DNA of 64,000 nt from the NCBI GenBank assembly GCA_016212795.1, contig JACRDT010000034.1, positions 81,479 to 145,478 on the forward strand, written 5' to 3'. The translations under genes were made by a program, and so were the position numbers. The notes beneath the pieces were generated by a model. The model did not search any database, was not told the origin of the DNA, and was given only the letters and a program-made list of their open reading frames with translations. Shown here in pieces: positions 31,940-39,873 of the stretch; the stretch's first letter is position 1, and each line of letters opens with the position of its first letter. This DNA is from Elusimicrobiota bacterium (GTDB taxonomy: Bacteria > Elusimicrobiota > Elusimicrobia > UBA1565 > UBA9628).

Positions 31940-33490
31940 TCAGAGACCGGGCTTGCCGTCCTTCGGGGCGTAGGGGAGAGGCAGCGGGGTAGCGTCCCCT
32001 GAGGCGATCGTAACTCCCCTCTTGAGCGTCACGGTCTCGGACTTCTCCTTGGCGGTCGGCTCGTCCTTCGAGCGGATCACGCCGAGCTTGACCTCGGTCC
32101 CGGCCCGGCCGTAGATCGCGGCCAGGGCCGAGGCGAAGTCGAACGTGGAGGCCTTCGAGCCGTCGATCGCCATGATGACGTCGCCGGTCTTCAGGCCCAG
32201 GGATTGCGCCGAGCGCCCCGGGATCACGTGCGAGACCTTGAACCCCGGGCCGTCGTCGCGGGTCTTGATCCACAGGCCGGGTCCGGCCCCGTAGAACCCC
32301 GGCGGCTCGATGATCGTGACCGGCTCGACGAGCTCGACCTTGATCTTGAGGTCGGGGCTCAGGTCCTCGTTGTAGGCCATGACGACGGTCCCGCCCGGGC
32401 TGACCCGGATGAGGCGCTGGTCCCCGGAGATGTCGACGACCCGGGCGGCGATGGGGTAGTAGCTGCCGCCCTGGAGCTTCATCTTGAAGAAGAAGGGGCG
32501 GAGGTTGCGCGTCTGCGAGGGGCCGTTCGCCTCCACGAGCTTGGCCCAGAACAGGGACTTCGGCGGCAGGCTCAGGAAGTCGAGCGACTGGTCGGTGCAG
32601 ACCGCGGTCGTCGCCTCGCCGCTCAGGACGTCGCCCGGCTTGGCGTCGACCGGGATCCCTTTCGGGAACCGGACCCAGAAGGATTGGCCCGCGAGGATCT
32701 TGAATTCCTGGCGGGGGGCGTTCTTGACCGCCGCCTCGGCCGACGTCTGGCCCTGGGTCATGAGGCGTTCCTTCAGCGTCGCTTCGTGCGCCGACAGGTC
32801 CTCCGGCGAGCGGACGAAGGCCGGCTTGAGGGGAAGGGCCTTGCCGGCCAACGGCTGGGTGCCGAGGCCGCGGACCGCGACGCCGTAGAGCCGTGTCCCC
32901 GGTGCGAGGCCCTGGACCGAGTCGCGCGCCGTCTTGGCCGTACCGAGCGCGGACGCGCCCAGATGGGTCAGCCGGTCCCCCGGCAGCAGTCCCATGGACT
33001 CGGCCTCCGAGCCGGGGACCACGCCGGTGACCTCGAAATCGGCCCCTCGCTGGAGGGTCAGCGCTCCGACGGCGGCCAGCGGAGTCTCCGACGCCGGCTG
33101 ACGTGTCGGCGTCGCGGGCGCGGCCGCTTGCGGCGGCTTGGCCTCGGGCGGTTCCTGGCGCTTGTCCGGCGAGACCTTGATCTTCGGACGCTGCGCGGGC
33201 CGGTCGTTCGCCTTGGCATGGCGGGCGGGCTGTCTCCTCTCCTTGGGAGCGGCGGCGGCCGAGGGGCCGCTGCCGTCGGAGCGCTGCTGTCCTCCTTTCG
33301 CGGGGACGGCGGCGGGCTGGGCCGCGTCAGCTTTGGGCCCGGCGGGTTGGGCCGTTGCGGCCTTGGCCTCGGCAGGCGCCGGCTGCCGGCTCTTCGAGGG
33401 TTTCGCGGGCTCGGAGGCCTTGGCCTTCGTCTCGGCCGTTTGAGCGCCGGCGATGCCGGCTGAGAGGATCAGGATCAGGAGATGTCGCAT
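31940..33490 (-). CDS. Secreted protein with two PDZ domains
   Basis: 516 residues: signal peptide (1-16), a 120-residue disordered Ala/Pro/Lys region, a first PDZ (about 140-205; FEVTGVVPGSEAESMGLLPG), a middle beta region (about 230-380) of unknown family, and a second PDZ (about 395-480; FKVSHVIPGRSAQSLGLKTG). PDZ domains bind C-terminal peptides. There is no protease domain. A family C repeat (AKGGQQRSDGSGP) lies in the disordered part. It sits 9 nt downstream of the large secreted protein gene, so it is co-transcribed with it. Confidence 0.75.
   Translation of the reverse strand: MRHLLILILSAGIAGAQTAETKAKASEPAKPSKSRQPAPAEAKAATAQPAGPKADAAQPAAVPAKGGQQRSDGSGPSAAAAPKERRQPARHAKANDRPAQRPKIKVSPDKRQEPPEAKPPQAAAPATPTRQPASETPLAAVGALTLQRGADFEVTGVVPGSEAESMGLLPGDRLTHLGASALGTAKTARDSVQGLAPGTRLYGVAVRGLGTQPLAGKALPLKPAFVRSPEDLSAHEATLKERLMTQGQTSAEAAVKNAPRQEFKILAGQSFWVRFPKGIPVDAKPGDVLSGEATTAVCTDQSLDFLSLPPKSLFWAKLVEANGPSQTRNLRPFFFKMKLQGGSYYPIAARVVDISGDQRLIRVSPGGTVVMAYNEDLSPDLKIKVELVEPVTIIEPPGFYGAGPGLWIKTRDDGPGFKVSHVIPGRSAQSLGLKTGDVIMAIDGSKASTFDFASALAAIYGRAGTEVKLGVIRSKDEPTAKEKSETVTLKRGVTIASGDATPLPLPYAPKDGKPGL
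33268..33313 (-). repeat. Family C palindromic repeat in the PDZ protein gene
   Basis: CTGCCGTCGGAGCGCTGCTG, then TCCTCCTTTCGCGGGGACGG, then CGG, nearly the same as the 35950 copy. GCCGTC at one end pairs with GACGGC at the other. Confidence 0.7.
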
Positions 33491-33499
33491 GTCTTCACC

Positions 33500-36163
33500 T
33501 CATCTCGTGGAGGACTTCTTCTTCGTGGTATCGTTCCTGGCGTCGGCGGGAGACTTCGTGGTGTCGGTCGGAGCCGTCGCGGCGCCGCCGGAGGGCGTGC
33601 CGGCCGCGGACGGCCCCAGGCTCGGCTTCGCGGGAGCGGTCGACTTCCGTCTTTTCACGACGGGCGGCCTGGCCGCGCCCGGCGTTCCTGGCGCGGACGT
33701 GCCGCCTCCGCTTGACATGGGGAGCGGCCTGGCCGGCGGGGCCGGCTTCGCGGCGGGCTTGGCGGCCTTCGGCTCCGCGGCGTTGGACTCCCGGACCTCG
33801 GCCTCAGGGGCGGCCTGAGGCGCCTCGGCGGGGGGGAGTTCCTGCTGAACCTTGCGCTCGAGGACGGCCGCCCGGGAGGCTTCCAGCTTGCGGCGTTCCT
33901 CGGCCACCGCGGCGGAGGTGGCGACCAGCTTGTTGTCGTCGGGCAGGAGCTTCGCCGCGGCGGCATCGGCCGGGACCAGGATGGACTTGCCCGAGGAGTC
34001 GGCTGCCCGGAGCAAGGCCTCGCCCTGCTTGGCGAAGCAGGCGGGCAAGGAGAGCGTCGGGAGGCGGGCGAGCGCGGCGTTGGCGATGCGCAGGGAGGCC
34101 GCGGCGGGGTCGGCGCCGGGCTCGGGCGGGTTCTCCGCGTCCCGGACGCTGTCATCGAGGGTCTGGCCCCACAGCGCCAAGGCGCGCACGGCCGGCAGGT
34201 CTTCCTCGAGCTTCTTGGCGGCCGCGTCGAAGGAGCCGCACCGGGCCGCGGGGTCGGCGTCGAGGATGGCCAGCGCCTGGGTCATGTTCTCGGCCGCCGA
34301 GGAGAACCGGCAGTCCTTCTCGAGGGCCCTCGCTTTGGCGGCGGTCTGTTGGAAGGCGGCCTGGTCGTTCTTGCGCCTGTTGATGGTCTCGAACTGGGAC
34401 TGGAGGTCGGCCAGGTACCGGTCGCAGCCCGCCGGGAGGGCGGCGATCGTCTTGACGGCGGCTTCCGTGCGCTGGGTCAGGTAGTCGCACTTCTGGGAGG
34501 ACAGGTCTTCCCGCGTGGCGGCGATGGATTCCTCCAGCTTGGCGACGACGGCGGCGTTCTTGGCCGCGTCCGCGCGCCGCTTCTGGGCGGTGACGAGGAG
34601 GTCGGCGTACGTCTTCTTCTCCCTGGCGGCCTCGGCGATCGTCGCTTCCAGGTGCCCGTAGGAGCCTTCGGCTTCCTTGAACCGGCAGTCGAGCGCCTGA
34701 TGATCGGCCAGGGCGAGCCCGTCGAGGGCCAGGTCGAAGGCGCCGGCCACGGGGACGGCGACGGCCTCCTTGAGGGTGTTCCCTTCCGCCGAGCCGACGA
34801 TGGAGCGGAAGGTGAAGGACCGGGAGTCCTTCAGGAGCGGTTCGCGCTTGACGATGTAAGGCCCTCCGTTGGACCGGCGCGCCTTCTTCGTCTCGAGCAT
34901 GTCGGCGCCGTCCTTCCCGCGGTCGGCGTAGGTCGTCTCCTCGACCTCGACCGTCTCTCCGTCGGTCAACCCGTCGAGCCAGTAGGCGCCCGTCACGACG
35001 ACCGCGTCGCCGCGCTCATGACGGCCGAGCTTGACCGGCTGGTGCAGGTGGAGGCCCGCCGAGGTCAGCGTCACCCGGGGTCCCGCCGCGGCGGCGTCGC
35101 CGGGGGAGGCCGCGGCCGGCTGGGCGAGCTTGGCCTTGAGGCCGTCGACGAACCCGGAGGCCCCGCTGAGCGCCTTGGCCACGGTCTCGAGCTCGTCGAT
35201 CTGCGAGGCGACGGCGCGCTTGGCCTCCAACTTCTCAAGGGATTGCCGGTAGCGCCGGACCGCGCTGACGCGGCGCTGGTCCGCGAGATACTTCTTGAGC
35301 CAGTCCCGCAGCTCGCCGGACAGGCTGGCGTTCCTGACGTCGGTGTCGGCCAGGGGCGAGAGGTCCTTGCCGTAGGCGGCGGACATGAACTTCGTGAAAT
35401 GCTCCACGGCCCCGTCGTGGCGGCGGACGGCCGCGAAATGCTCGTCGAAGAAGGCGTCGGCCAGGAGCGAGGGGTCCGGCAGGGCGTCGGCGCGCGTGCG
35501 CGCCGCGAAGGCGGCGCCCCAAGGGGTGTCGAACAGGGCGCCCTCGGCCGAGGCGGTCTCGGCCTTGGCGTAGCCGGGAGCGCTCATGTCCTCGTGGGCC
35601 GCGATGAGCAGCAGGGCCACCGATTGGACGTCCGGCGTCACCAGGCCGCCCGGGGCGACCTGCCTGAGGGGGGCGAAGCCCAGCGTCTCGCCCTCCTGAG
35701 CCACGGGGTTGCCCGAGGCGAAGCGCCGGTAGGCTTCGGCGAGGTCGATGGAGGCGAAGCTCTTCGCGGCGGCCTCCCGCAGCGCGTCCCACAGGCCGTC
35801 CTGGAGGCGCGCGCCGTCCTTGTCCTCCTGGATGATGAGGTAGTCCTTCTTCCTGAGGATCCTGAGCGCTTCGGGGCCGATGGTCTCCAAGGCCCAGGCC
35901 GCGGCTTTCCTCTCGGGTGAGAGGGAGACGGCCTGGCCCGCGGGGGCCAGGCCGTCGGAGCGCTGCTGTTCTCCTTTCGCGGAGACGGCGGTCTCTTTCT
36001 CGGCCGCTTTCTCGCTCGTCCGGCGGGACTGGACCGCCGTCCCCGAAGGCGCTTGGCGTTCTCCTTTCGCCGGCGGGACCTGGCCGGTCTCGGCCGAGGC
36101 GTCGACCGCCGCCCAAGCCAGGCACGCGGTCAGGGTCAAAAGGATGGATGTCGTCTTTTTCAT
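33500..36163 (-). CDS. Large secreted protein with repeat-derived linkers, unknown family
   Basis: 887 residues: signal peptide (1-24), a disordered segment containing two family C insertions (PAKGERQAPSGTA and SAKGEQQRSDGLAPA), a helical domain (about 80-340), a beta-rich region (about 360-480; VVVTGAYWLDGLTDGETVEV), coiled-coil-like helices (about 490-720) with few cysteines, and a Pro/Ala/Lys tail holding a family B insertion (SGGGTSAPGTPGA). No family recognised. Start at MKKTTSILLT, overlapping the HAMP gene stop (ATGA). The operon order HAMP protein, this protein, PDZ protein suggests a joint envelope function. Confidence 0.65.
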   Translation of the reverse strand: MKKTTSILLTLTACLAWAAVDASAETGQVPPAKGERQAPSGTAVQSRRTSEKAAEKETAVSAKGEQQRSDGLAPAGQAVSLSPERKAAAWALETIGPEALRILRKKDYLIIQEDKDGARLQDGLWDALREAAAKSFASIDLAEAYRRFASGNPVAQEGETLGFAPLRQVAPGGLVTPDVQSVALLLIAAHEDMSAPGYAKAETASAEGALFDTPWGAAFAARTRADALPDPSLLADAFFDEHFAAVRRHDGAVEHFTKFMSAAYGKDLSPLADTDVRNASLSGELRDWLKKYLADQRRVSAVRRYRQSLEKLEAKRAVASQIDELETVAKALSGASGFVDGLKAKLAQPAAASPGDAAAAGPRVTLTSAGLHLHQPVKLGRHERGDAVVVTGAYWLDGLTDGETVEVEETTYADRGKDGADMLETKKARRSNGGPYIVKREPLLKDSRSFTFRSIVGSAEGNTLKEAVAVPVAGAFDLALDGLALADHQALDCRFKEAEGSYGHLEATIAEAAREKKTYADLLVTAQKRRADAAKNAAVVAKLEESIAATREDLSSQKCDYLTQRTEAAVKTIAALPAGCDRYLADLQSQFETINRRKNDQAAFQQTAAKARALEKDCRFSSAAENMTQALAILDADPAARCGSFDAAAKKLEEDLPAVRALALWGQTLDDSVRDAENPPEPGADPAAASLRIANAALARLPTLSLPACFAKQGEALLRAADSSGKSILVPADAAAAKLLPDDNKLVATSAAVAEERRKLEASRAAVLERKVQQELPPAEAPQAAPEAEVRESNAAEPKAAKPAAKPAPPARPLPMSSGGGTSAPGTPGAARPPVVKRRKSTAPAKPSLGPSAAGTPSGGAATAPTDTTKSPADARNDTTKKKSSTR
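33665..33733 (-). repeat. Family B palindromic repeat (intragenic, antisense)
   Basis: Plus-strand reading GGCCTGGCCGCGCCCGGCGT, then TCCTGGCGCGGACGTGCCGC. The host gene is on the minus strand, so the element is translated in the opposite direction to copies 1 and 2, as GGGTSAPGTPGAARP. Confidence 0.75.
35950..35992 (-). repeat. Family C palindromic repeat (intragenic)
   Basis: GGCCGTCGGAGCGCTGCTGT, then TCTCCTTTCGCGGAGACGGC. Translated as SAKGEQQRSDGLA. Confidence 0.7.
36033..36083 (-). repeat. Second family C repeat in the same gene
   Basis: CCGCCGTCCCCGAAGGCGCT, then TGGCGTTCTCCTTTCGCCGG. Translated as PAKGERQAPSGTAV; 80 bp from the other copy and more like the rsmI copy. Confidence 0.7.
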
Positions 36164-36717
36164 ATGCGGTATTGGGCCAAGACCTGCTTGATCTCCTGTG
36201 CGATGTCTTCCAGTTCCTGCCGTGCCGGGTGGTCCTTCTGCAGCCCGGCGGCGATCTCGGCGAGGCGCGCCGCGGCCTTCCTCGAGCGGTCGCGGTCCGC
36301 GTGGAGCTTGCCGCGCAGCGCGGCCTGCATGTCGGCGAAGTCGTCGACGATCTCCTTGAGGGTGTCGTTGTCCCGGACGCTGACGGCGGAGACGAAGTCG
36401 CCGTTCTTCAGGCGCTCCATGGCCGCGGCCAGGACGCGCAGCGGGCCGGCGAAGCGGTGCGACCAGACCAGGGCGATGAGGCCGCTGGCCAGGACCGCCA
36501 CGGCCGCGCTGACGACCAAGGGCATGCGCATGCTCTGCGCGAACCAATCCAGGGAGTGGAACATCTGGCCGGACTGGGTCGAGGCGGCCTCCAGCCCCCG
36601 GGCCAGGCTGTAGGCGACCAGCAGGACGCTGCCGGTGACGAGGACCAGCACCGTGAACAGGATCTGCGACTGCACCGGGGGGTCGATCCAGAACTGCCGT
36701 CTCTTTTTCGAGGTCAT
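36160..36717 (-). CDS. Membrane HAMP-domain protein
   Basis: 185 residues: two membrane helices (LFTVLVLVTGSVLLVAYSLA and VVSAAVAVLASGLIALVW) flanking a short periplasmic loop, then HAMP (about 88-140; FAGPLRVLAAAMERLKNGDF) and a C-terminal helical tail. No kinase or methyl-accepting domain follows. It may pass a signal to a partner. The ATG overlaps the stop of a family A mini-ORF (ATGA). Confidence 0.8.
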   Translation of the reverse strand: MTSKKRRQFWIDPPVQSQILFTVLVLVTGSVLLVAYSLARGLEAASTQSGQMFHSLDWFAQSMRMPLVVSAAVAVLASGLIALVWSHRFAGPLRVLAAAMERLKNGDFVSAVSVRDNDTLKEIVDDFADMQAALRGKLHADRDRSRKAAARLAEIAAGLQKDHPARQELEDIAQEIKQVLAQYRI

Positions 36718-36842
36718 ATCACTCGCCCCCCCCGCGGGGGGGCGAGTAGCGGGGGGGCCGACGCCGCAGTCACTCGGCCCCCCCCCGCAGGGGAGGATCG
36801 TATACGGGGGGGCGAGTAGCGGGGGGGCTGATGCCGTTTCAT
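36714..36842 (-). CDS. Candidate leader mini-ORF before the HAMP protein
   Basis: 42 codons starting MKRHQPPRYSPPRIRSS and ending LLAPPRGGRVI, running through two tandem family A copies without a stop. Its TGA (36716-36714) overlaps the HAMP gene ATG. GGGAAGAG lies upstream of its ATG. The frame survives two repeat units, which would be unlikely if it were not under selection or built into the element. Confidence 0.45.
   Translation of the reverse strand: MKRHQPPRYSPPRIRSSPAGGGRVTAASAPPLLAPPRGGRVI
36719..36842 (-). repeat. Two tandem family A repeats, tail-first
   Basis: The copy nearest panC has the full tail ATGAAACGGCATCAG and the CGTATACGATCCTCCCCTGC insert also seen at 7767. The second is a plain C7/G7 hairpin ending GGGCGAGTGAT, directly followed by ATG. 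Confidence 0.85.
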
Positions 36843-36864
36843 AAATCTCTTCCCATGGATAGTA

Positions 36865-37701
36865 TCAAGCCACCTCCACGTTGTCAATCAACCTGGTCCC
36901 GCCCAGCCTCACGGCGGCCAGGAGCCTCTGGCCGTCCGCGCGCGCCCGGGCATCCGTGAGGTCGCGGCCGTCCACCAGGCTCACGTAGTCGATCGATATC
37001 CCCGGGACCCTGAGGATGCGCTTGCGGACGCCCGCCAGCAGGACGGCCGGCGTCGCGCCGCGGGGCTGACGGGCGCCCCAGGCGAGGGCGCCGTGCAGGA
37101 GCGGCGCGAGCGACCGCTCCTCGCGCCCGAGGTAGCGGTTGCGGCTCGACATGGCCAGCCCGTCGCTCTCCCGGATGATGGGGCACCCGACGACGCGCAC
37201 GGGGAGGTCGAGGTCCGCGGCCATCCTCCTGATGACGACGAGCTGCTGGAAATCCTTCTCGCCGAAGTAGGCTGCGTGGGGGCGGACGATGTTGAGGAGC
37301 TTGAGGACCACCGTCGCGACGCCCTTGAAGTGCCCGGGCCGGAAGCGTCCGCAGAGCCGGTCCGAGAGCCCCCGGACCTCCACCTGGGTGGAGAAGCCCT
37401 CGGGGTAGACGCCGCCGGCTTCGGGGCAGAACACGGCGTCCGCCCCGGCCCGCCGGCAGCGCGCGAGGTCGGCCGGCAGGGTGCGGGGGTAGCGGCGGTA
37501 GTCCTCCTGCGGGCCGAACTGAGCGGGGTTGACGAAGATGGAGACGGCCACCCGGCGGTTCTCCGCCCGGGCCCTGCGGACGAGGGAGACATGCCCTTCG
37601 TGGAGCGCGCCCATCGTGGGCACGAAGCCCACCGACAGGCCCCGCTGCCTCCACAGGGCCGAGGCGGCGGCCATCGCCCCCGGGCCGCGGATGGTCCTCA
37701 T
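36865..37701 (-). CDS. panC: Pantothenate synthetase
   Basis: 278 residues, typical. Motifs: VGFVPTMGALHEGHVSLVRR, VSIFVNPAQFGPQEDYRRYP, RPGHFKGVATVV, FGEKDFQQLVVIRRM and GLAMSSRNRYL (KMSKS-like). It joins pantoate and beta-alanine with ATP. Start at MRTIRGPGAM, overlapping the hydrolase stop (ATGA). It is the last gene of the pan-fol-dap operon, followed by tandem family A repeats. Confidence 0.96.
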   Translation of the reverse strand: MRTIRGPGAMAAASALWRQRGLSVGFVPTMGALHEGHVSLVRRARAENRRVAVSIFVNPAQFGPQEDYRRYPRTLPADLARCRRAGADAVFCPEAGGVYPEGFSTQVEVRGLSDRLCGRFRPGHFKGVATVVLKLLNIVRPHAAYFGEKDFQQLVVIRRMAADLDLPVRVVGCPIIRESDGLAMSSRNRYLGREERSLAPLLHGALAWGARQPRGATPAVLLAGVRKRILRVPGISIDYVSLVDGRDLTDARARADGQRLLAAVRLGGTRLIDNVEVA

Positions 37702-38576
37702 AGGTTCCTCCGGAAGAACGAGGTCAGGCGCTCCTCGTACTCGGCTTGGGCCGCGGCGTGGCATTCGGTGTGCCCCGCCCCGGGCACGACCCAGAGCTGC
37801 TTGGGCTCCCCGGCGCGGTCGAACAGGGAGCGGACGTCCTCCGGCGGCATCAGGAGGTCCTCGGCCGCGGCGATGAGGAAGAGCGGCCGCGGCGCGATGC
37901 CCGCGACCGACCGGATCGGGCTGGCGGCGTCGACCTCGGCGGTGCCGACCCGCCAGCGCAGCATCTGGATGGTCAGCCACACGAGGGGGACGTAGGGCAC
38001 GCGCATGTTGATCCACGCCCAGCGCCGGACCACGTTCCGGTAGTCCGGGAAAGGGCTTTCCAGGACGGCCGCTTTGATCTCGGGGTGGCGGGGCATGCTG
38101 AGGATGGCGACGGCCGCGCCCATGGACATGCCGAAGACGCCCAGCCTCTTGAGCGCTTGCGGCTTGCGCTCCCTTAGGAAGTCGACGGCGGCGTCGAAGT
38201 CCATGGTCTCGAGATAGCCGATGGTCGTGATCCTGCCCTCGGACTCCCCGTGGGAGCGGTTGTCGAAATAGAGGAGGTTGAAGCCGGAGGCCTTATTGAG
38301 GAAGTACGTCCGGTCGAGGAGGTAGCCCTTGCTGTCTCCCCACCCGTGGCACATCAGGAGGGTGAGGTCGGACCCCGTGCCGGAGGGGATGAACCAGCCC
38401 CGCAGGGTCAAGCCGTCGCGGGTCTTGAAGGAGACTTTCTCGTAGGCGAGCCCGTAGAGCTCCGGGAAGGATTCGACCGGGGCTTTGTTGGGCGGGTAGA
38501 GGATGACGCCCGCGCCCCAGTAGGAAGCCGCGGCGGCGCAGGCCGCGACGAGGAGCGCCACGGCCACCCAGGTCAC
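37698..38576 (-). CDS. Membrane-anchored alpha/beta hydrolase
   Basis: 292 residues, GTG start overlapping panB (GTGA). N-terminal membrane helix (VAVALLVAACAAAASYW), then an alpha/beta hydrolase: oxyanion region MCHGWGDSKG, nucleophile GMSMG (Ser about 147), acid in AAAEDLLMPP, His in PGAGHTECH. It resembles FrsA/BEM46-type serine hydrolases. It lies between panB and panC without an evident metabolic link. Confidence 0.85.
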   Translation of the reverse strand: MTWVAVALLVAACAAAASYWGAGVILYPPNKAPVESFPELYGLAYEKVSFKTRDGLTLRGWFIPSGTGSDLTLLMCHGWGDSKGYLLDRTYFLNKASGFNLLYFDNRSHGESEGRITTIGYLETMDFDAAVDFLRERKPQALKRLGVFGMSMGAAVAILSMPRHPEIKAAVLESPFPDYRNVVRRWAWINMRVPYVPLVWLTIQMLRWRVGTAEVDAASPIRSVAGIAPRPLFLIAAAEDLLMPPEDVRSLFDRAGEPKQLWVVPGAGHTECHAAAQAEYEERLTSFFRRNL

Positions 38577-39379
38577 TTCGAGAACTCGTGGTCGGGGCCG
38601 GGGAACCTGCCGTCGCGGACTTCCTGGCAGTACTGGGTCACGGCCTGGCTCGACAGACTGCGCAGCTCTGCGTAGCGCTTGACGAACGTCAAGGGGGGGC
38701 CTTCGCCCAGGCCCAGCAGGTCGTCGACCACCAGGATCTGCCCGTCGCAGCGGGGGCCGGCGCCGATGCCGATCGTGGGGATGGAGAGCTTGCGGGTGAT
38801 CTCGCGGGCCAGCCCCGAGGGGACGCACTCCAGGACCAGGGCGAAGACGCCCGACGCCTCGAGGACCTTGGCGTCGGTCACCATCCTCTCGGCCTCCGAA
38901 GCCTTGCGGCCCTGCACCTTGTAGCCGCCGAGGCGGTGGATGGCTTGCGGGGTCAGGCCGAGGTGCCCCATGACCGGCACGTTGATGCGGAGCAGCTCCT
39001 TGATGATGGGCGCCACGTCCATCCCGCCCTCGAGCTTGACCGCCTCGGCGCCGCCTTCCTTGACGAGGCGGCCCGCGTTGGCCAGGGCGTCGGCCACGCC
39101 CAGCTCGTACGAGAGGTAGGGCATGTCCGCCACGAGGAGGGCGCGGCCCAGCCCCCGCCGGACGGCCTTGACGTGGTGCAGCATCTCCGGGACGGTGACG
39201 GGGAGGGTGTTCTCGTAGCCGAGCTTCACCATGCCCACGGAGTCGCCCACGAGCACGACGTCGGCGCCGGAGGCGTCGACCATCCTGGCGGTGGGGCAGT
39301 CGTAAGCCGTGAGCGCGGCGATCTTGACGCCTTTGCGTTTCAGCTCGAGGAGCGTGGCGGTCGTGACCTTGCCGGGCAC
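38573..39379 (-). CDS. panB: 3-methyl-2-oxobutanoate hydroxymethyltransferase
   Basis: 268 residues. KIAALTAYDCPTARMVDASG, VLVGDSVGMVKLGYENTLPV, GHLGLTPQAIHRLGGYKVQG, and IGIGAGPRCDGQILVVDDLL are family hallmarks. It makes ketopantoate from 2-oxoisovalerate and methylene-tetrahydrofolate. Its start lies 40 nt inside the folK end. Confidence 0.96.
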   Translation of the reverse strand: MPGKVTTATLLELKRKGVKIAALTAYDCPTARMVDASGADVVLVGDSVGMVKLGYENTLPVTVPEMLHHVKAVRRGLGRALLVADMPYLSYELGVADALANAGRLVKEGGAEAVKLEGGMDVAPIIKELLRINVPVMGHLGLTPQAIHRLGGYKVQGRKASEAERMVTDAKVLEASGVFALVLECVPSGLAREITRKLSIPTIGIGAGPRCDGQILVVDDLLGLGEGPPLTFVKRYAELRSLSSQAVTQYCQEVRDGRFPGPDHEFSK

Positions 39380-39873
39380 GGTGCAATCCTAACAGTTTCA
39401 GGCGGGCGCTTCAATCGGGCGAGGCATCGTGCGAGGCGTCGGGCCGCCGTCGCCCCGCCGGCGAGCCTCAGCGACGGTGCGAGCTCGGCCAGCGGCGCCA
39501 GGACGAAGGGGCGGCGCGCCGCGCGGGGGTGGGGGAGGGTCAGCCAGGGGCCGCGGAGGCGGCGGCCGCCGAAGTCGATGATGTCGACGTCGAGCGGCCG
39601 CGGGCCCCAGCGCCGTCCGGGCCGCCGGCCGGCCAGGGCCTCGAGGCGCTTGCATTCGGCCAGCAGGCCCATGGGGCTGAGCCTGGTCGCGAGGCGCACC
39701 GCGCAGTTGAGGAAGGGGCCGCCGCAGGAGGGCGGGTCCGGCGCGGTCTCATGGACCCGGGACCGCGCCAGGACCCGGCAGCCGTCGAGCCTTCCGAGCC
39801 GCGCGAGGGCGCGCCCGAGGTGCCGCCTACGGGGGCCGAGGTTCGACCCGAGGCTCAGGAAGCACGTCACCAT
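39340..39873 (-). CDS. folK: 2-amino-4-hydroxy-6-hydroxymethyldihydropteridine pyrophosphokinase
   Basis: 177 residues. SLGSNLGPRRRHLGRALARL, FLNCAVRLATRLSPMGLLAE, RWGPRPLDVDIIDFGG and LTLPHPRAARRPFVLAPLAE match HPPK. It pyrophosphorylates the pterin precursor of folate. Folate supports PanB and GlyA. The last 25 residues are poorly conserved and overlap panB's start. Confidence 0.93.
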   Translation of the reverse strand: MVTCFLSLGSNLGPRRRHLGRALARLGRLDGCRVLARSRVHETAPDPPSCGGPFLNCAVRLATRLSPMGLLAECKRLEALAGRRPGRRWGPRPLDVDIIDFGGRRLRGPWLTLPHPRAARRPFVLAPLAELAPSLRLAGGATAARRLARCLARLKRPPETVRIAPCPARSRPPRSSS

